In this document: piece after piece, positions 1 to 8,197 of the stretch
Numbering within the stretch: position 1 is the stretch's first letter
How the letters are laid out: every line of letters starts with the position of its first letter
Source: Anaerostipes amylophilus
GTDB taxonomy: Bacteria > Bacillota > Clostridia > Lachnospirales > Lachnospiraceae
Assembly: GCF_025567365.1 (NCBI RefSeq)
Contig: NZ_JAOQJG010000006.1
Location: 124,001-188,000, forward strand
Direction of reading: 5' to 3'
DNA: 64,000 bases
The notes under the pieces: model-generated
The model's input: only the letters and a program-made list of their open reading frames with translations
The model's database searches: none
Told to the model about the DNA's origin: nothing
Program-made: the position numbers and the translations under genes

Positions 1-2
1 TA

Positions 3-110
3 AAGAAGGAAAGCTATTGGCTTAGAAAGAACAACTTTTATCAATTTTGGATAAATCTTTTTCATTCATCGGACATCCAAAGGTGGTTACGTGGCTTGAA
101 ATACTGTTAA
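3..110 (+). pseudogene. C-terminal tail of an unidentified ORF at the window edge
   Basis: The frame starting at base 3 stays open for 35 codons to a TAA at 108-110. It encodes an aromatic, basic tail (key residues YWLRKNN, FYQFW, RWLRGLKYC) that looks like real coding sequence. It begins outside the window, so its identity is unknown. It ends just before the IS21 left end, so it may be a gene cut by the insertion. Confidence 0.3.
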
Positions 111-139
111 GGTTCCGAACTTAAGTGCCCTGATATAAA

Positions 140-190
140 TGTCAACATTAAAATGTACATTTTTGATCATTTAAGAATGTACATTTTTGC
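140..190 (+). repeat. IS21 left terminal repeats
   Basis: The left end contains two copies of an AATGTACATTTTT-like motif (about 152-164 and 175-187) spaced by about one helical double turn. The same arrangement recurs inverted at the right end of the element. These are the likely IstA binding sites. Confidence 0.7.
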
Positions 191-861
191 TATTCTTCCT
201 CTTGATCGGTATATTTTTTTAAGCGATAAGATTTTCCTGTGATATTTACCACATGTGCATGATGTAACACTCGGTCAAGAATCGCATTTGCGATCACTGG
301 ATCAAAAAATACATCATCCCATGAATTAAAGTTGATATTTGTGGTAATGATCGTACTTCTTTTTTCATATCGCTTGTCAATCAGTTGGAAAAACAGCTTT
401 GCATCATCTTTTTCAATCGGAAGATAACCAAGCTCATCAATGATCAGCAGCTTATATTTGAAAAAATGTTTTAATCTTGCTTCTAGACGATTCTCCAGTT
501 TTGCTTTTTTAGCTGCATGATCAGATCATGGCATTTGATAAAATATGTACTGTAACGTTTTTTTGCTGCAGTTACTCCAATCGCAGTGGCAAGATGTGTC
601 TTACCTACTCCGCTCGGACCTAAAAACACGATGTTTTCAGCATTTTCCAGAAATCTTAAAGTTGCAAAATCCTTGATCTCTTCCGGATTGATGGATGGCT
701 GAAATTCAAAATCAATCTCATAATTCGTTAGTTTACAGAGACCTTCCGTAAATGATAATGGTGACGAAGTGATCAGATCGATCACTTCATCAAGATGAAG
801 ATCCATCTGATTCAGCTTCAGATACTCAAGGTTTTTTTAATTGTACATATGTGCTATTCAT
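190..861 (-). pseudogene. istB: istB, IS21 helper ATPase with frame breaks
   Basis: IstB is the AAA+ (DnaA/DnaC-like) ATP-binding helper of IS21 transposition. Walker A (GPSGVGKTHLA) and the downstream LLIIDELGYLP Walker B block are visible, but in different frames. Zero frame ends at 483 (ORF 483-806). A -1 shift at an A AAA AAG heptamer (510-504) opens the frame that runs to a TAG at 190-192. The N-terminal part also departs from the family: the stretch after TNYEID joins directly to FEFQPSIN, as if about 25 residues are missing. The likely true start is the ATG at 861, which overlaps the istA stop as ATGAATAG, but it is out of frame with the rest because of an A7 tract near 833-839. It is either a decayed gene or a recoded one. 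Confidence 0.75.
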
Positions 862-2148
862 TTTTAAACATTGCTCCTATCTGTGTCAGGTTTTCTTTTG
901 CAATCTTTTCAATATCCATTGTCTGCTCTTTGAACGTCTGTTTACTGATAGCAACATAATGATCGTGTGTATAATTGAGTTTTTTGCACTGATCGGATGT
1001 ATCACGATCAGTTCTGTGTTATAGTACACATACAAATAATTATCATATACCTGTAATACCAGACGTTTTCCAAGATATTTTGGTGGTACGGAATATTGAT
1101 TGGAACGATAAGTGATCATACAGGATGAATTCACTTTTACAGTTGTATGGGTCATCTGATAAGGCTTTCTTATCACATTGCGTGGAAGTGGTGATAAGTG
1201 AGCCTTTTCTTTTTGAAGATACATTACAGGGATCCTTCCGGTTCCTGGGTGTACCGCATGATTGATCCGTTCATTCAGTTTATGGACCAGTTGATTGAGC
1301 TCATGATAATCGAGAAGTCCGTTATAAGCATAGAGTTCATCGAGCAGTTTCATCGGAGCTTCTACTTTTGCTTTTGTCTGAGGCCGTGCAGCAATACAGG
1401 GTCGTACCTTAAATCCATAATCTGAAGCAAACTGGGCAAAGCGTGGATTCACTTTTCCTTTACTGTAAGCAGTCCGTGGCTGATCCATGACCGTCTTCAT
1501 GTTATCTGTCAGAAGTTCTTCAGGGACTCCACCGAATGTTTCAAAGGCATCATTGATAAAGGAACATAAGATATCCTGTGTTTTCGATAATGATAATCTG
1601 TAAACACGAAACCGAGATGATGACAGCAGCAACACAAAGATGTTGATATCAATCCATTCACTGGATTTTAACAGAAACTTTATGGATTCTTTCCAGTCCA
1701 GCTGTGCCTGTTTCCCAAGAGGAGTTTCAAAACGCAGATGAGATTTCTTTTTGATATGTCGTTTCTGCCTTCGTTCAAAATAAGACTGGAATTCCGAATG
1801 CTGGCTGATGTATCTGCGGAAACTTGACTGGGCACAGGAAAGCCCGTGATTATCTTTTAAGAATTGCCATAAAACACGTTTATAATAGAAAATCTGCTGG
1901 TTTTCATCGGAAAGAAGATCTTTGATGATATCATAATAATCATCAATGCAAGATGAACGCCTGCGGGCTGTTGGTTTTTCATATCCTTTTAGATATTTAT
2001 CAACCGTCCGTCGATCTTTTCCCAGCTCTCTGGCAATCTGACTTTTATTAATTTTCAATGTACTGTCCTCCAAAAAAGGTTTTAGTTTTACCAGATCCCT
2101 TAAAGAATTGATCTGAATGTCACTAGTAATCTTTGGTGTATATATCAT
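854..2148 (-). pseudogene. istA: istA, IS21 transposase with a terminal -1 frameshift
   Basis: This is the IS21-family DDE integrase. The N-terminus holds an HTH (IARELGKDRRTVDKYLKG, about residues 40-56), followed by the rve-type catalytic region with QLDWKES (first Asp), LLTDNMKT (second Asp) and KAKVEAPMK (Glu). The zero-frame ORF ends at 886 with an untypical tail. Sliding -1 at A AAA AAC (985-979) yields a family-like C-terminus that runs to TAG 854-856 and then overlaps the istB start. The start ATG at 2148 has a GGAGGAATTTATT ribosome site upstream. The catalytic core is intact, so a truncated IstA could still be made. Confidence 0.85.
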
Positions 2149-2180
2149 AATAAATTCCTCCGTAGAGAATTTATTATAAT

Positions 2181-2231
2181 GTGATTTTGTACATTTTTAA
2201 ATAATCATTTCTGTACATTCTTATATTAGCA
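2181..2231 (-). repeat. IS21 right terminal repeats
   Basis: Read on the minus strand this end starts TGCTAATATAAGAATGTACA and carries a second TTTAAAAATGTACA copy, matching the left end with a few mismatches. It sets the element boundary at 2231, just before the remnant coding sequence that precedes xylB. Confidence 0.7.
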
Positions 2232-2239
2232 TTTATAGA
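2216..2239 (+). repeat. 24-bp repeat, copy 1 (spans the IS21 right end)
   Basis: This stretch matches 4841-4864 in 23 of 24 positions, with one A/G difference at 2225. It covers the outer end of the IS21 right repeat plus 8 flanking bases. See copy 2. Confidence 0.8.
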
Positions 2240-2330
2240 AGTTTTCAAGTATGTTGGTGTTTCGGTAGAAGAAATCGGTTATAATCAGCCGAAAGGAGTA
2301 AGATATCCAACAGAAAATCCATGGAGATAA
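2229..2330 (+). pseudogene. C-terminal remnant of the gene before xylB
   Basis: An open frame of 33 codons with no start runs straight out of the IS21 right end to a TAA at 2328-2330 (key residues AFIEVFKYVGVSVEEIGYN, ending PTENPWR). It sits 15 bases before the xylB ATG, with the xylB ribosome site between, so it looks like the tail of an operon partner whose front was lost on the IS side. I do not recognise the family. Confidence 0.4.
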
Positions 2331-2345
2331 AAAGGAGGATACGAA

Positions 2346-3803
2346 ATGCTGTACATAGGTATTGATCTTGGTACATCAGCAGTGAAATTGCTGCTGATGG
2401 ATCAGGATGGGAAAATTCACAAAATTGTTTCAAAAGAATATCCGCTTTACTTTCCAAAGCCGGGTTGGAGTGAACAGAGTCCAGAAGACTGGTGGAAACA
2501 GACCAGGGGCGGAATCAAAGAACTGACTGCAGAGTGTGATAAGAGTCAGATTGCTGGTATTGGCTTTGGTGGTCAGATGCATGGTTTGGTGATTCTTGAT
2601 AAAAATGATGAAGTAATCCGACCGGCAATTCTCTGGAATGATGGAAGAACTGTAAAGGAGACAAACTATTTAAACGAAGTAATAGGGAAAGAAAGACTGT
2701 CTGAATGCACGGCGAATATTGCGTTTGCTGGGTTTACTGCACCAAAGATACTGTGGTTAAAGGAAAATGAACCGGATAACTTTGCGAAAATTGATAAAAT
2801 CATGTTGCCAAAAGATTATCTTGCATATAGATTGAGTGGGTGTTTCTGTACAGATTATTCGGATGCTTCCGGAACATTGTTGCTAAATGTGAAAAATCGT
2901 TGCTGGTCTAAAGAAATGATGAAAATCTGTGATGTTAGAGAAGAGCAGCTCCCTGCACTTTTTGAAAGTTACGAAGTGGTAGGCGGCATCAAAACAGAGT
3001 TTGCAGAAGAATTTGGCTTTACAATCAATGTGAAAATTGTTGCAGGAGCAGGCGATAACGCAGCGGCTGCTGTGGGAACAGGAACCGTTGGTGAAGGTGG
3101 CTGTAATATTTCTCTGGGTACTTCAGGTACAATCTTTATTTCCAGTAAAGATTTCCGGGTAGATGAGAACAATGCACTGCATTCATTTGATCATGCAGAT
3201 GGAGGATACCATCTTATGGGGTGCATGTTAAGCGCAGCCTCCTGCAACAAATGGTGGATGGAAGAAATCTTAAAAACTGAAGAGTTTGATAAAGAGCAGG
3301 AAAATATTACGAAACTGGGTGAGAACCAGATATTTTATCTGCCGTACTTGATGGGTGAACGTTCTCCGCACAATGATCCGGATGCAAGAGCGATGTTTAT
3401 CGGAATGTCCATGGACACCGGAAGAGAAGAAATGACTCAGGCTGTACTGGAAGGAGTTGCTTTTGGATTACGTGATTCTTTAGAAGTCGCGAGAAGTTTG
3501 AATATTCCCATTAGACGAACAAAAATCTGTGGCGGTGGTGCAAAGAGCCAACTGTGGAAAAAGATCATTGCAAATGTTATGAATTTGAAAGTGGATGTGA
3601 TCGAAAGCGAAGAAGGGCCGGGATACGGTGGTGCTATGTTAGCGGCAGTAGGTTGTGGCGAGTATGAAAATGTACAAGCGGCAGCAGAGAAAATGATAAA
3701 AGTAGTTGATACCATCGATCCAGATATGGAGCTGGTAGCAAAATATGAGGAGAAATATCAAAAGTTTCGTCAGATTTATCCTGCTGTGAAAGGATTGTTT
3801 TAA
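2346..3803 (+). CDS. xylB: Xylulokinase, FGGY family
   Basis: XylB phosphorylates D-xylulose with ATP to xylulose 5-phosphate, feeding the pentose phosphate pathway. The 485-residue length is normal for the family. The N-terminal phosphate-binding motif GIDLGTSAVK (residues 4-13), the sugar-binding GGQMHGLVILD and ILWNDGRT blocks, the GAGDNAAAAVGTG region with the catalytic Asp (near 235) and the C-terminal ADP-binding ICGGGAKS/GGAMLAA motifs are all present. An AAAGGAGG ribosome site lies 7 bases before the ATG. The xylose isomerase and transporter expected beside it are absent here, probably lost with the IS insertion, so it may be stranded. Another FGGY substrate (for example ribulose) cannot be excluded. 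Confidence 0.85.
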   Translation: MLYIGIDLGTSAVKLLLMDQDGKIHKIVSKEYPLYFPKPGWSEQSPEDWWKQTRGGIKELTAECDKSQIAGIGFGGQMHGLVILDKNDEVIRPAILWNDGRTVKETNYLNEVIGKERLSECTANIAFAGFTAPKILWLKENEPDNFAKIDKIMLPKDYLAYRLSGCFCTDYSDASGTLLLNVKNRCWSKEMMKICDVREEQLPALFESYEVVGGIKTEFAEEFGFTINVKIVAGAGDNAAAAVGTGTVGEGGCNISLGTSGTIFISSKDFRVDENNALHSFDHADGGYHLMGCMLSAASCNKWWMEEILKTEEFDKEQENITKLGENQIFYLPYLMGERSPHNDPDARAMFIGMSMDTGREEMTQAVLEGVAFGLRDSLEVARSLNIPIRRTKICGGGAKSQLWKKIIANVMNLKVDVIESEEGPGYGGAMLAAVGCGEYENVQAAAEKMIKVVDTIDPDMELVAKYEEKYQKFRQIYPAVKGLF

Positions 3804-3886
3804 TGAGATGAGGTTTGACGAAATGTCATAATGTTTCTGTAGTGAAGGTAAAGACTTTCTCCCAAAAGTGGGAAAAAGCCAATATA

Positions 3887-3910
3887 ACGGCGGGCAATGA
3901 TGTCCGCCGT
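3887..3910. terminator. Hairpin between convergent genes
   Basis: ACGGCGG and CCGCCGT form a 7-bp GC-rich stem around a 10-base loop between xylB and the convergent TPR pseudogene. A smaller TCCCA/TGGGA hairpin lies just upstream. The T-tract is loose on both sides, so a bidirectional terminator is likely but not certain. Confidence 0.5.
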
Positions 3911-3920
3911 ATAATTATGC

Positions 3921-4840
3921 TTATTTATTTTTGGAAGCTAATATGTTTTTTGCTAGTGCAATGCCGACTTGTGGACATAGTTCCCGAATTTCCTGATATT
4001 TTTCTTCAATCAAATCTGGCTCATCTGCCAAGACATCCTCATAAATTTTCATCGCTTTTTTGAAATGTGTTTTAGCCTGTGAGATATTTGCTGTGATCAG
4101 GCAGATATTTCCCATGGATTCTTGCACCCGGGCATAATCCAGACAGTGATCCGAATTATAGTCTTTGATAATCTGTGCCAGTTTCTGGAGAGCCGACATT
4201 GCCCACTCTGGTTCCTGCATTTCTGTCAATAAGGCAGCATAATTGTTGATTTGGGAAATGCTGTCATTGGTATAAAGCAGTTGGTACTGCTCAAGAAGGA
4301 AGATACCCTTTTTCCATGTGTTCTTTTGCAAGCTCTGCCTGATCATTCATGCGGTAAAGACCGCCCAGATTCGCATGAAGGTTGGAGACAAGGTGGGCAT
4401 TGTCCTCTGTGATTTCTTTGATCTGTGCAAGGGCTTCTTTTTCCAGTTTGATGGCTTTTTCCGGCTTTGTTTCCATACATGCCTGATAGTCCAGTAATAA
4501 TGCACGGTCGGTAGCACTACCGTTTTCATTCCCTTTCAAAAGCTGCTTCATCTCCAGGATAATCTCTTTCATACCTTTCCTGTAACGGTATTTCTCCATA
4601 TATAGGAAGACATCCTCAAGAAACAGCAGGTACTTGGTCAGATCATCTTTTTCCATCATCCGTATGATATTCCCGACTGTCTGAAACAGTTTTTTATAAT
4701 AGCTGACTTCCGTTCCATGCATCAGACATATTTTTTGCAGAGAATCAAGCAAAGTATGGCAGGCTGTGACCGAAGGTTTTGTTTCTGAAAGGGCAATCTT
4801 CTGAATCAACGGATGCAGGGAAATTGTATGCCGTGTAGTT
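3921..4840 (-). pseudogene. TPR-repeat protein, truncated and frameshifted
   Basis: Two overlapping minus-strand frames (4291-4809 and 3921-4346) make up one alpha-helical tetratricopeptide region: LVSNLHANLGGLYRMNDQ..AKEHMEKG, then LEQYQLLYTND.. and SMGNICLITANISQAKTHFKKAM. They join at an AAAAAGGG tract near 4310 that has one base too many. The front is also missing: the frame runs upstream through HPLIQKIA, which resembles the winged-helix end of STAND/NB-ARC-type ATPases, and stops at the 4841 junction. It is therefore probably the sensor half of a STAND-like regulator. The STAND assignment is inference; the TPR character is visible. Confidence 0.6.
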
Positions 4841-4864
4841 CATTCTTATGTTAGCATTTATAGA
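4841..4864 (+). repeat. 24-bp repeat, copy 2 (recombinase/TPR junction)
   Basis: This is the second copy of the 2216-2239 sequence, in the same orientation. It lies exactly where the minus-strand TPR gene stops and the plus-strand recombinase tail begins, so it marks a rearrangement breakpoint. It may be a relic IS21 end or a site of recombination between copies. Confidence 0.75.
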
Positions 4865-5246
4865 TGTGATAGCTATTCTGGAAGAGAATATTCTGGAAGT
4901 TATCAGCCAAGACAATTCTGATGAAATCGAGGAAATTAACAAGACCATTGCAGAAAAGCAGAAGGAACTCTTGGCATTGGTACATGGCAAAAAAGACTAT
5001 TCAAAATGTGCTGATGAAATGGAAGAACTAAGACAGAATAAACAGTTGCTTTTGGTAAAGCATGCTCAGACTGAAGGTACCAGACAACGAATCAATGAAC
5101 TGGCAGCATACGTTAAAACACAGGATACTCAGATAACAGAGTATGATGATAAATTGGTTAGAAAATACATCGAGCAGATACAGATCTATGACGATAAGTT
5201 TGTGGTCTGCTTTAAGGCAAAGATGGAAATCAATATTTTAAGATAA
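4848..5246 (+). pseudogene. C-terminal fragment of a large serine recombinase
   Basis: The 132-residue frame carries the coiled-coil and terminal domain of large serine recombinases of the type found on clostridial conjugative and mobilisable transposons: ILEENI, then a long Glu/Lys coiled coil (EEINKTIAEKQKELLAL), and the end EYDDKLVRKYIEQIQIYDDKFVVCFK. The catalytic N-terminal domain with the nucleophilic serine and the zinc ribbon are missing. The first residues are encoded by the 24-bp repeat, so the true fragment starts near 4866. It shows that an integrative element once ended here. Confidence 0.8.
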
Positions 5247-5264
5247 ATATATTGAGTGAACTGT

Positions 5265-5306
5265 CCTCACTACTAAGAAGAAATTCTTGGTAGTGAGGTT
5301 ATTTTT
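5265..5306 (+). terminator. Terminator after the recombinase fragment
   Basis: CCTCACTAC pairs perfectly with GTAGTGAGG (5290-5298), the stem extends inward with AAGAA/TTCTT, and it is followed by TTATTTTT. This is a strong intrinsic terminator that isolates the next cassette. Confidence 0.85.
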
Positions 5307-5363
5307 GTTGAAAATACAATGTACATTGACAAATATATTGTCAAGTGATATTATATTTTCAAC
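5307..5363 (+). promoter_or_regulatory. Promoter with nested palindromic operators
   Basis: TTGACA (5326-5331), a 17-base spacer and TATTAT (5349-5354) form a near-consensus sigma-A promoter. It is layered with three inverted repeats: CAATGTACATTG (5317-5328, perfect palindrome), TTGACAA-ATATA-TTGTCAA (5326-5344), and an outer pair GTTGAAAATA (5307-5316) with TATTTTCAAC (5354-5363). The arrangement suggests autoregulation by the HTH protein encoded immediately downstream. Confidence 0.75.
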
Positions 5364-5377
5364 AGGAGGATATATCA

Positions 5378-5878
5378 ATGGTAGAGATTCAGAGAATGCA
5401 AGATAATTTATTATTGATTCGTAGGGCTATTGGGTGGACTGCATCTGAATTTGGTGAACAGATTGGTGTTACCCGTCAGACGATAAATAATATCGAAAGT
5501 GGAAGAAACAAACTGACGAAGACACAGTATATTGCTATGAGAAGTGTGATTGATGCAGAGATTGTAAAGCATCCGGAGGAAACAGAGATGGTTAAAATTC
5601 TCCTAGATATGCTAATTGATCATCCGGAAAATTATTCGAAGGCTGATTATAATGAATTGCTTGAGAAAGCAAACTTAATGTCTCCATCAATATTAGCAGG
5701 TACTGCAACAAGGGAGACTGTTTCCAAAGAGTGGATGAAGACTGCAGGAGCAGTTGGAGCAGTTGTAGCAGGTGCAATGGCAGTTCCTTTTGTAGGAACA
5801 CCGATTGTGGGTGCTGCAGTCGGAGGATGGTTAGCAAAAGCAGTTATGGCTACAGATAAGAGGAAGGGGGATAAGTGA
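5378..5878 (+). CDS. XRE-type HTH regulator with glycine-rich C-terminal helix
   Basis: Residues about 5-60 form a Cro/C1-type helix-turn-helix (LLLIRRAIGWTASEFGEQIG, then VTRQTINNIESGR). The middle is helical and acidic. The C-terminus (about 125-158) is a Gly/Ala-rich hydrophobic stretch (GAVGAVVAGAMAVPFVG, GAAVGGWLAKAVM) that could insert in membranes or pack as a glycine zipper. I chose the ATG at 5378 because AGGAGG lies 8 bases upstream. The stop overlaps the next ATG (TGATG), so the genes are translationally coupled. A DNA-binding domain joined to a membrane-type tail is unusual. It probably regulates its own promoter; the role of the tail is unknown. Confidence 0.75.
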   Translation: MVEIQRMQDNLLLIRRAIGWTASEFGEQIGVTRQTINNIESGRNKLTKTQYIAMRSVIDAEIVKHPEETEMVKILLDMLIDHPENYSKADYNELLEKANLMSPSILAGTATRETVSKEWMKTAGAVGAVVAGAMAVPFVGTPIVGAAVGGWLAKAVMATDKRKGDK

Positions 5879-6439
5879 TGAGCAACCATCAAAAAGGTTA
5901 TATTACCAAAAAGAAAAATATGAATTTTCAGAGTGTAGAATCACTTCAATCCATTGTTAATGTGGTGAATGAGGCTGCTGCTGTTAATGATAAAAAGAGA
6001 ACAATAAGGGAAAGTGCGATTCCAGAAGTGTTAGCTGGGGCACTTGGTGCAGGTATTGGAGGAGTAGGTTCATTTGCTGCTTTGTATGGTTTGGGCTCAG
6101 TTGTGGGACTCTCAGCCGCAGGAATAACCTCTGGCCTCGCTGCTGCTGGTGGTATTGTAGGTGGTGGAATGGTAGCCGGAGTTTTTGTACTTGCTGCACC
6201 AGTCGCCGTCCTTGGAGGAGTTGGTGTAGGAGTTGTCTCACATCTGAAAAACAAACAATTACGTCAAGAAAAAGAGAGACTTTATAAGGAAGCTTTAAAG
6301 TAAACATGATGCAATTATTAAAGCTTTAAAAGAAGAAGCTGATGCAGACAAAGAACGAATGGATTATCTGCAAAGCCTAAACATCCTACTTCAAAGAGCA
6401 ATAACGGATTTGCAGAAAGATTTAGGAATAGCATCATAA
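5878..6439 (+). pseudogene. Glycine-zipper hydrophobic protein, frame break before the coiled-coil tail
   Basis: The first frame (5878-6303) has a short soluble N-terminus, then about 75 residues of Gly/Ala/Val-rich sequence with repeated GxxxG spacing (GALGAGIGGVGSFAALYGLG, then further GG runs), typical of membrane-inserting or pore-like segments, and a basic KNKQLRQEKERLYKEALK end. The stop TAA at 6301-6303 is followed in the +1 frame by KHDAIIKALKEEADADKERMDYL..DLQKDLG to TAA 6437-6439, which reads as a natural continuation of the coiled coil. Removing one T at 6301 would fuse them. It is either a one-base insertion or +1 recoding at AAG-T-AAA. The family function is unknown to me. Confidence 0.6.
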
Positions 6440-6452
6440 CGGAGGTGTGCAG

Positions 6453-6803
6453 ATGGAACAGGAGAACGAAGAATTAGAAATGCAAAACAATTCGAATAAT
6501 ATATTTGATAATTTCGTAAACGGAATAGAAGAACATCCGAAAGAAGCGAGTGTTGGTATATTAGGTCTCCTGGCAGCCCTGGGAATGACTAATTTTATTC
6601 AATGGAGAAAAAGACGGAAAGAGAAAAAGCGTCATGAAGAAGTAGAGAATCTTCAGAAGGATGCAATTCAGAAACAAGATGCTCAGATTCAAGACTATAG
6701 GGACTTATCCGAAGAAAATGAGTATTTGAAAAAATTAAACAGTTCCCTATGTGATGCACTTGTGGAGTCAAGCGAAGGTGGTGAATCTGATAATGAAGGA
6801 TAA
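6453..6803 (+). CDS. Small membrane-anchored coiled-coil protein
   Basis: About 116 residues: an acidic Asn/Glu-rich start, one short hydrophobic segment (ASVGILGLLAALGMTNFI, about residues 32-50), a basic stop-transfer patch (RKRRKEKKR) and a long Glu/Gln/Lys coiled coil. This topology suggests one membrane pass with a cytoplasmic helix. The ATG at 6453 is preceded by GGAGG at 6441-6445; a GTG at 6447 is a less likely start. The end overlaps the start of the next gene by 11 bases, so they are coupled. I do not recognise the family. Confidence 0.65.
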   Translation: MEQENEELEMQNNSNNIFDNFVNGIEEHPKEASVGILGLLAALGMTNFIQWRKRRKEKKRHEEVENLQKDAIQKQDAQIQDYRDLSEENEYLKKLNSSLCDALVESSEGGESDNEG

Positions 6804-8154
6804 AAGCAGAAGCATGGAGCAAGAAATAAATAATGTACTTGTACATCACGATATGATGTTAAAAGAAATCCAAGAGAAAAGAAAGCAGGCATCACAATTT
6901 GATACTTCTGCTGCAGAGAAAATCTTGAAAAGTAGAGGGTACGATTTACCGCAAAGGAAAGATTCTGTAGCACCATTGAACAAACGTAGAGTAGTGGTCG
7001 TGCGTCCTTGGAACGAGATTCTAGAAGAGGCAGATAAGTTTGTTGTGGGCGAGTGTGAGATAGAATCTATATTCACAGAGGAAGAACTGCAACAGAATAA
7101 AGAGGCTGTTCGATTGATGAATGAAGAGTTTAATCAAATACATCATCTTGATAAAGTTGATGTGGCAATCGGAGCGCTTGCCGGAATGGTTGGAGCAGCT
7201 GTGGATATATTGATGGTCGGTATTCCTGAAAAAACACCAGAAGGGTTAAAAGCAGGACCACTGTCTAATTATATTAGAGATTATTTTGATAGAAAGTTCC
7301 CTGAAGAAGAAATGCAAAAACTAGCTAATTCGAAAGAAAGCAAGGTTCCATTTGATGCACAGGATAATCGCCATACAACAATTCGTGTTGAAGGTTTATC
7401 TGCTTACTATCACAGATTACTGCAGTTAGGACATGATCCGGTTCTAGGATTTGTTTTTGGAGTTGCTGATATATTAACTGGCCGTATGACAACCATAGAT
7501 AAGACGGGTAAGGTAGTTAGCCAGGTAATGGAGAATTATGCTGATAGAAAAGAAACAGAAATCTTCAGGGCTCTGGCAAAGCAGATTGCTCATTTTAAAT
7601 CAGACGTCACTACATCAATGGGATTGCCGGCACCGTTTATGAGTATGTTCAATCTGCTCCAATTTGGGAACATTGGTGAATATGATCAAACCATTGCTGA
7701 AATAGTGCAGGGAATGTATTACGAGGGATATGACTTTATTCACTTCTGTTCAATGTCGATTCCAACAATGCTTGTTGAAGTAATTGTTCGAATGGGATAT
7801 GCGTTCAAAAGAATTAACGAAGGTCATGCAATAAAGGATTCTATTCCAGTTTCATTAAATAGAGAAAAGCATCCAAAGTTAGCTACAATGTTATTTTTAG
7901 GGCATTCAGCGGCAACAGCTGTGAATGCCGGAAAGGTTGCCTTTACTGAAAACCCTATGGCAATCAATTACGCTCAGTGGATTGCTTTTACGAAGTATTC
8001 ATATTCTCAGCTGAAATGGGCAGTCATGAAGAAACCTGCGATGAGAGATGCTTATGTAATAGGAAAGATATATGAGGAAATGAATGTTGTATTTGCCGAA
8101 GTTGATAATACGTTTGAAGAATATACACGAGACAAAATTGTCATTTATAGCTGA
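6793..8154 (+). CDS. Conserved protein of unknown function, cassette core
   Basis: At 453 residues this is the largest protein of the cassette. The N-terminus is charged and helical (to about residue 110). A Gly/Ala-rich hydrophobic patch follows (VAIGALAGMVGAAVDILMVGIP, about 118-139), then a mostly helical domain with several His and amphipathic segments (YYHRLLQLGHDPVLGFVFGVADILTGRM, FIHFCSMSIPTML, MLFLGHSAATAVNAGKVAF). I see no nuclease, NTPase or protease motif. The start at 6793 overlaps the previous stop and has GGTGG upstream. It lies in an operon with a HTH/glycine-zipper pair and a zinc-ribbon gene, so a membrane-associated or defence-like role is possible, but this is only context inference. 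Confidence 0.6.
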   Translation: MKDKSRSMEQEINNVLVHHDMMLKEIQEKRKQASQFDTSAAEKILKSRGYDLPQRKDSVAPLNKRRVVVVRPWNEILEEADKFVVGECEIESIFTEEELQQNKEAVRLMNEEFNQIHHLDKVDVAIGALAGMVGAAVDILMVGIPEKTPEGLKAGPLSNYIRDYFDRKFPEEEMQKLANSKESKVPFDAQDNRHTTIRVEGLSAYYHRLLQLGHDPVLGFVFGVADILTGRMTTIDKTGKVVSQVMENYADRKETEIFRALAKQIAHFKSDVTTSMGLPAPFMSMFNLLQFGNIGEYDQTIAEIVQGMYYEGYDFIHFCSMSIPTMLVEVIVRMGYAFKRINEGHAIKDSIPVSLNREKHPKLATMLFLGHSAATAVNAGKVAFTENPMAINYAQWIAFTKYSYSQLKWAVMKKPAMRDAYVIGKIYEEMNVVFAEVDNTFEEYTRDKIVIYS

Positions 8155-8197
8155 AAAGTAGTTACTAAAAAGCAAATGACAGGTGGAGGTAAGAGAA

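Larger units (their letters stand above)
140..2231 (-). mobile_element. IS21-family insertion sequence with istA and istB
   Basis: The element carries an istA-type integrase (DDE domain) and the istB-type AAA+ helper, both on the minus strand in the usual IS21 order with istB following istA. Its ends are imperfect inverted repeats, TGTCAACATTAAAATGTACA at the left and TGCTAATATAAGAATGTACA at the right. Each end has a second internal AATGTACA copy, as IS21 elements have multiple terminal repeats. I see no clear target duplication: the left flank is ATATAAA and the right flank is TTTATAG. Both genes have frame breaks, so this copy is probably inactive unless recoding is used. Confidence 0.85.

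Noticed and set aside
5592..6307. Long minus-strand ORFs opposite the glycine-zipper genes
   Set aside because: They are antisense shadows of GC-rich Gly/Ala codons: low-complexity Thr/Pro or Gln/Leu translations without ribosome sites.
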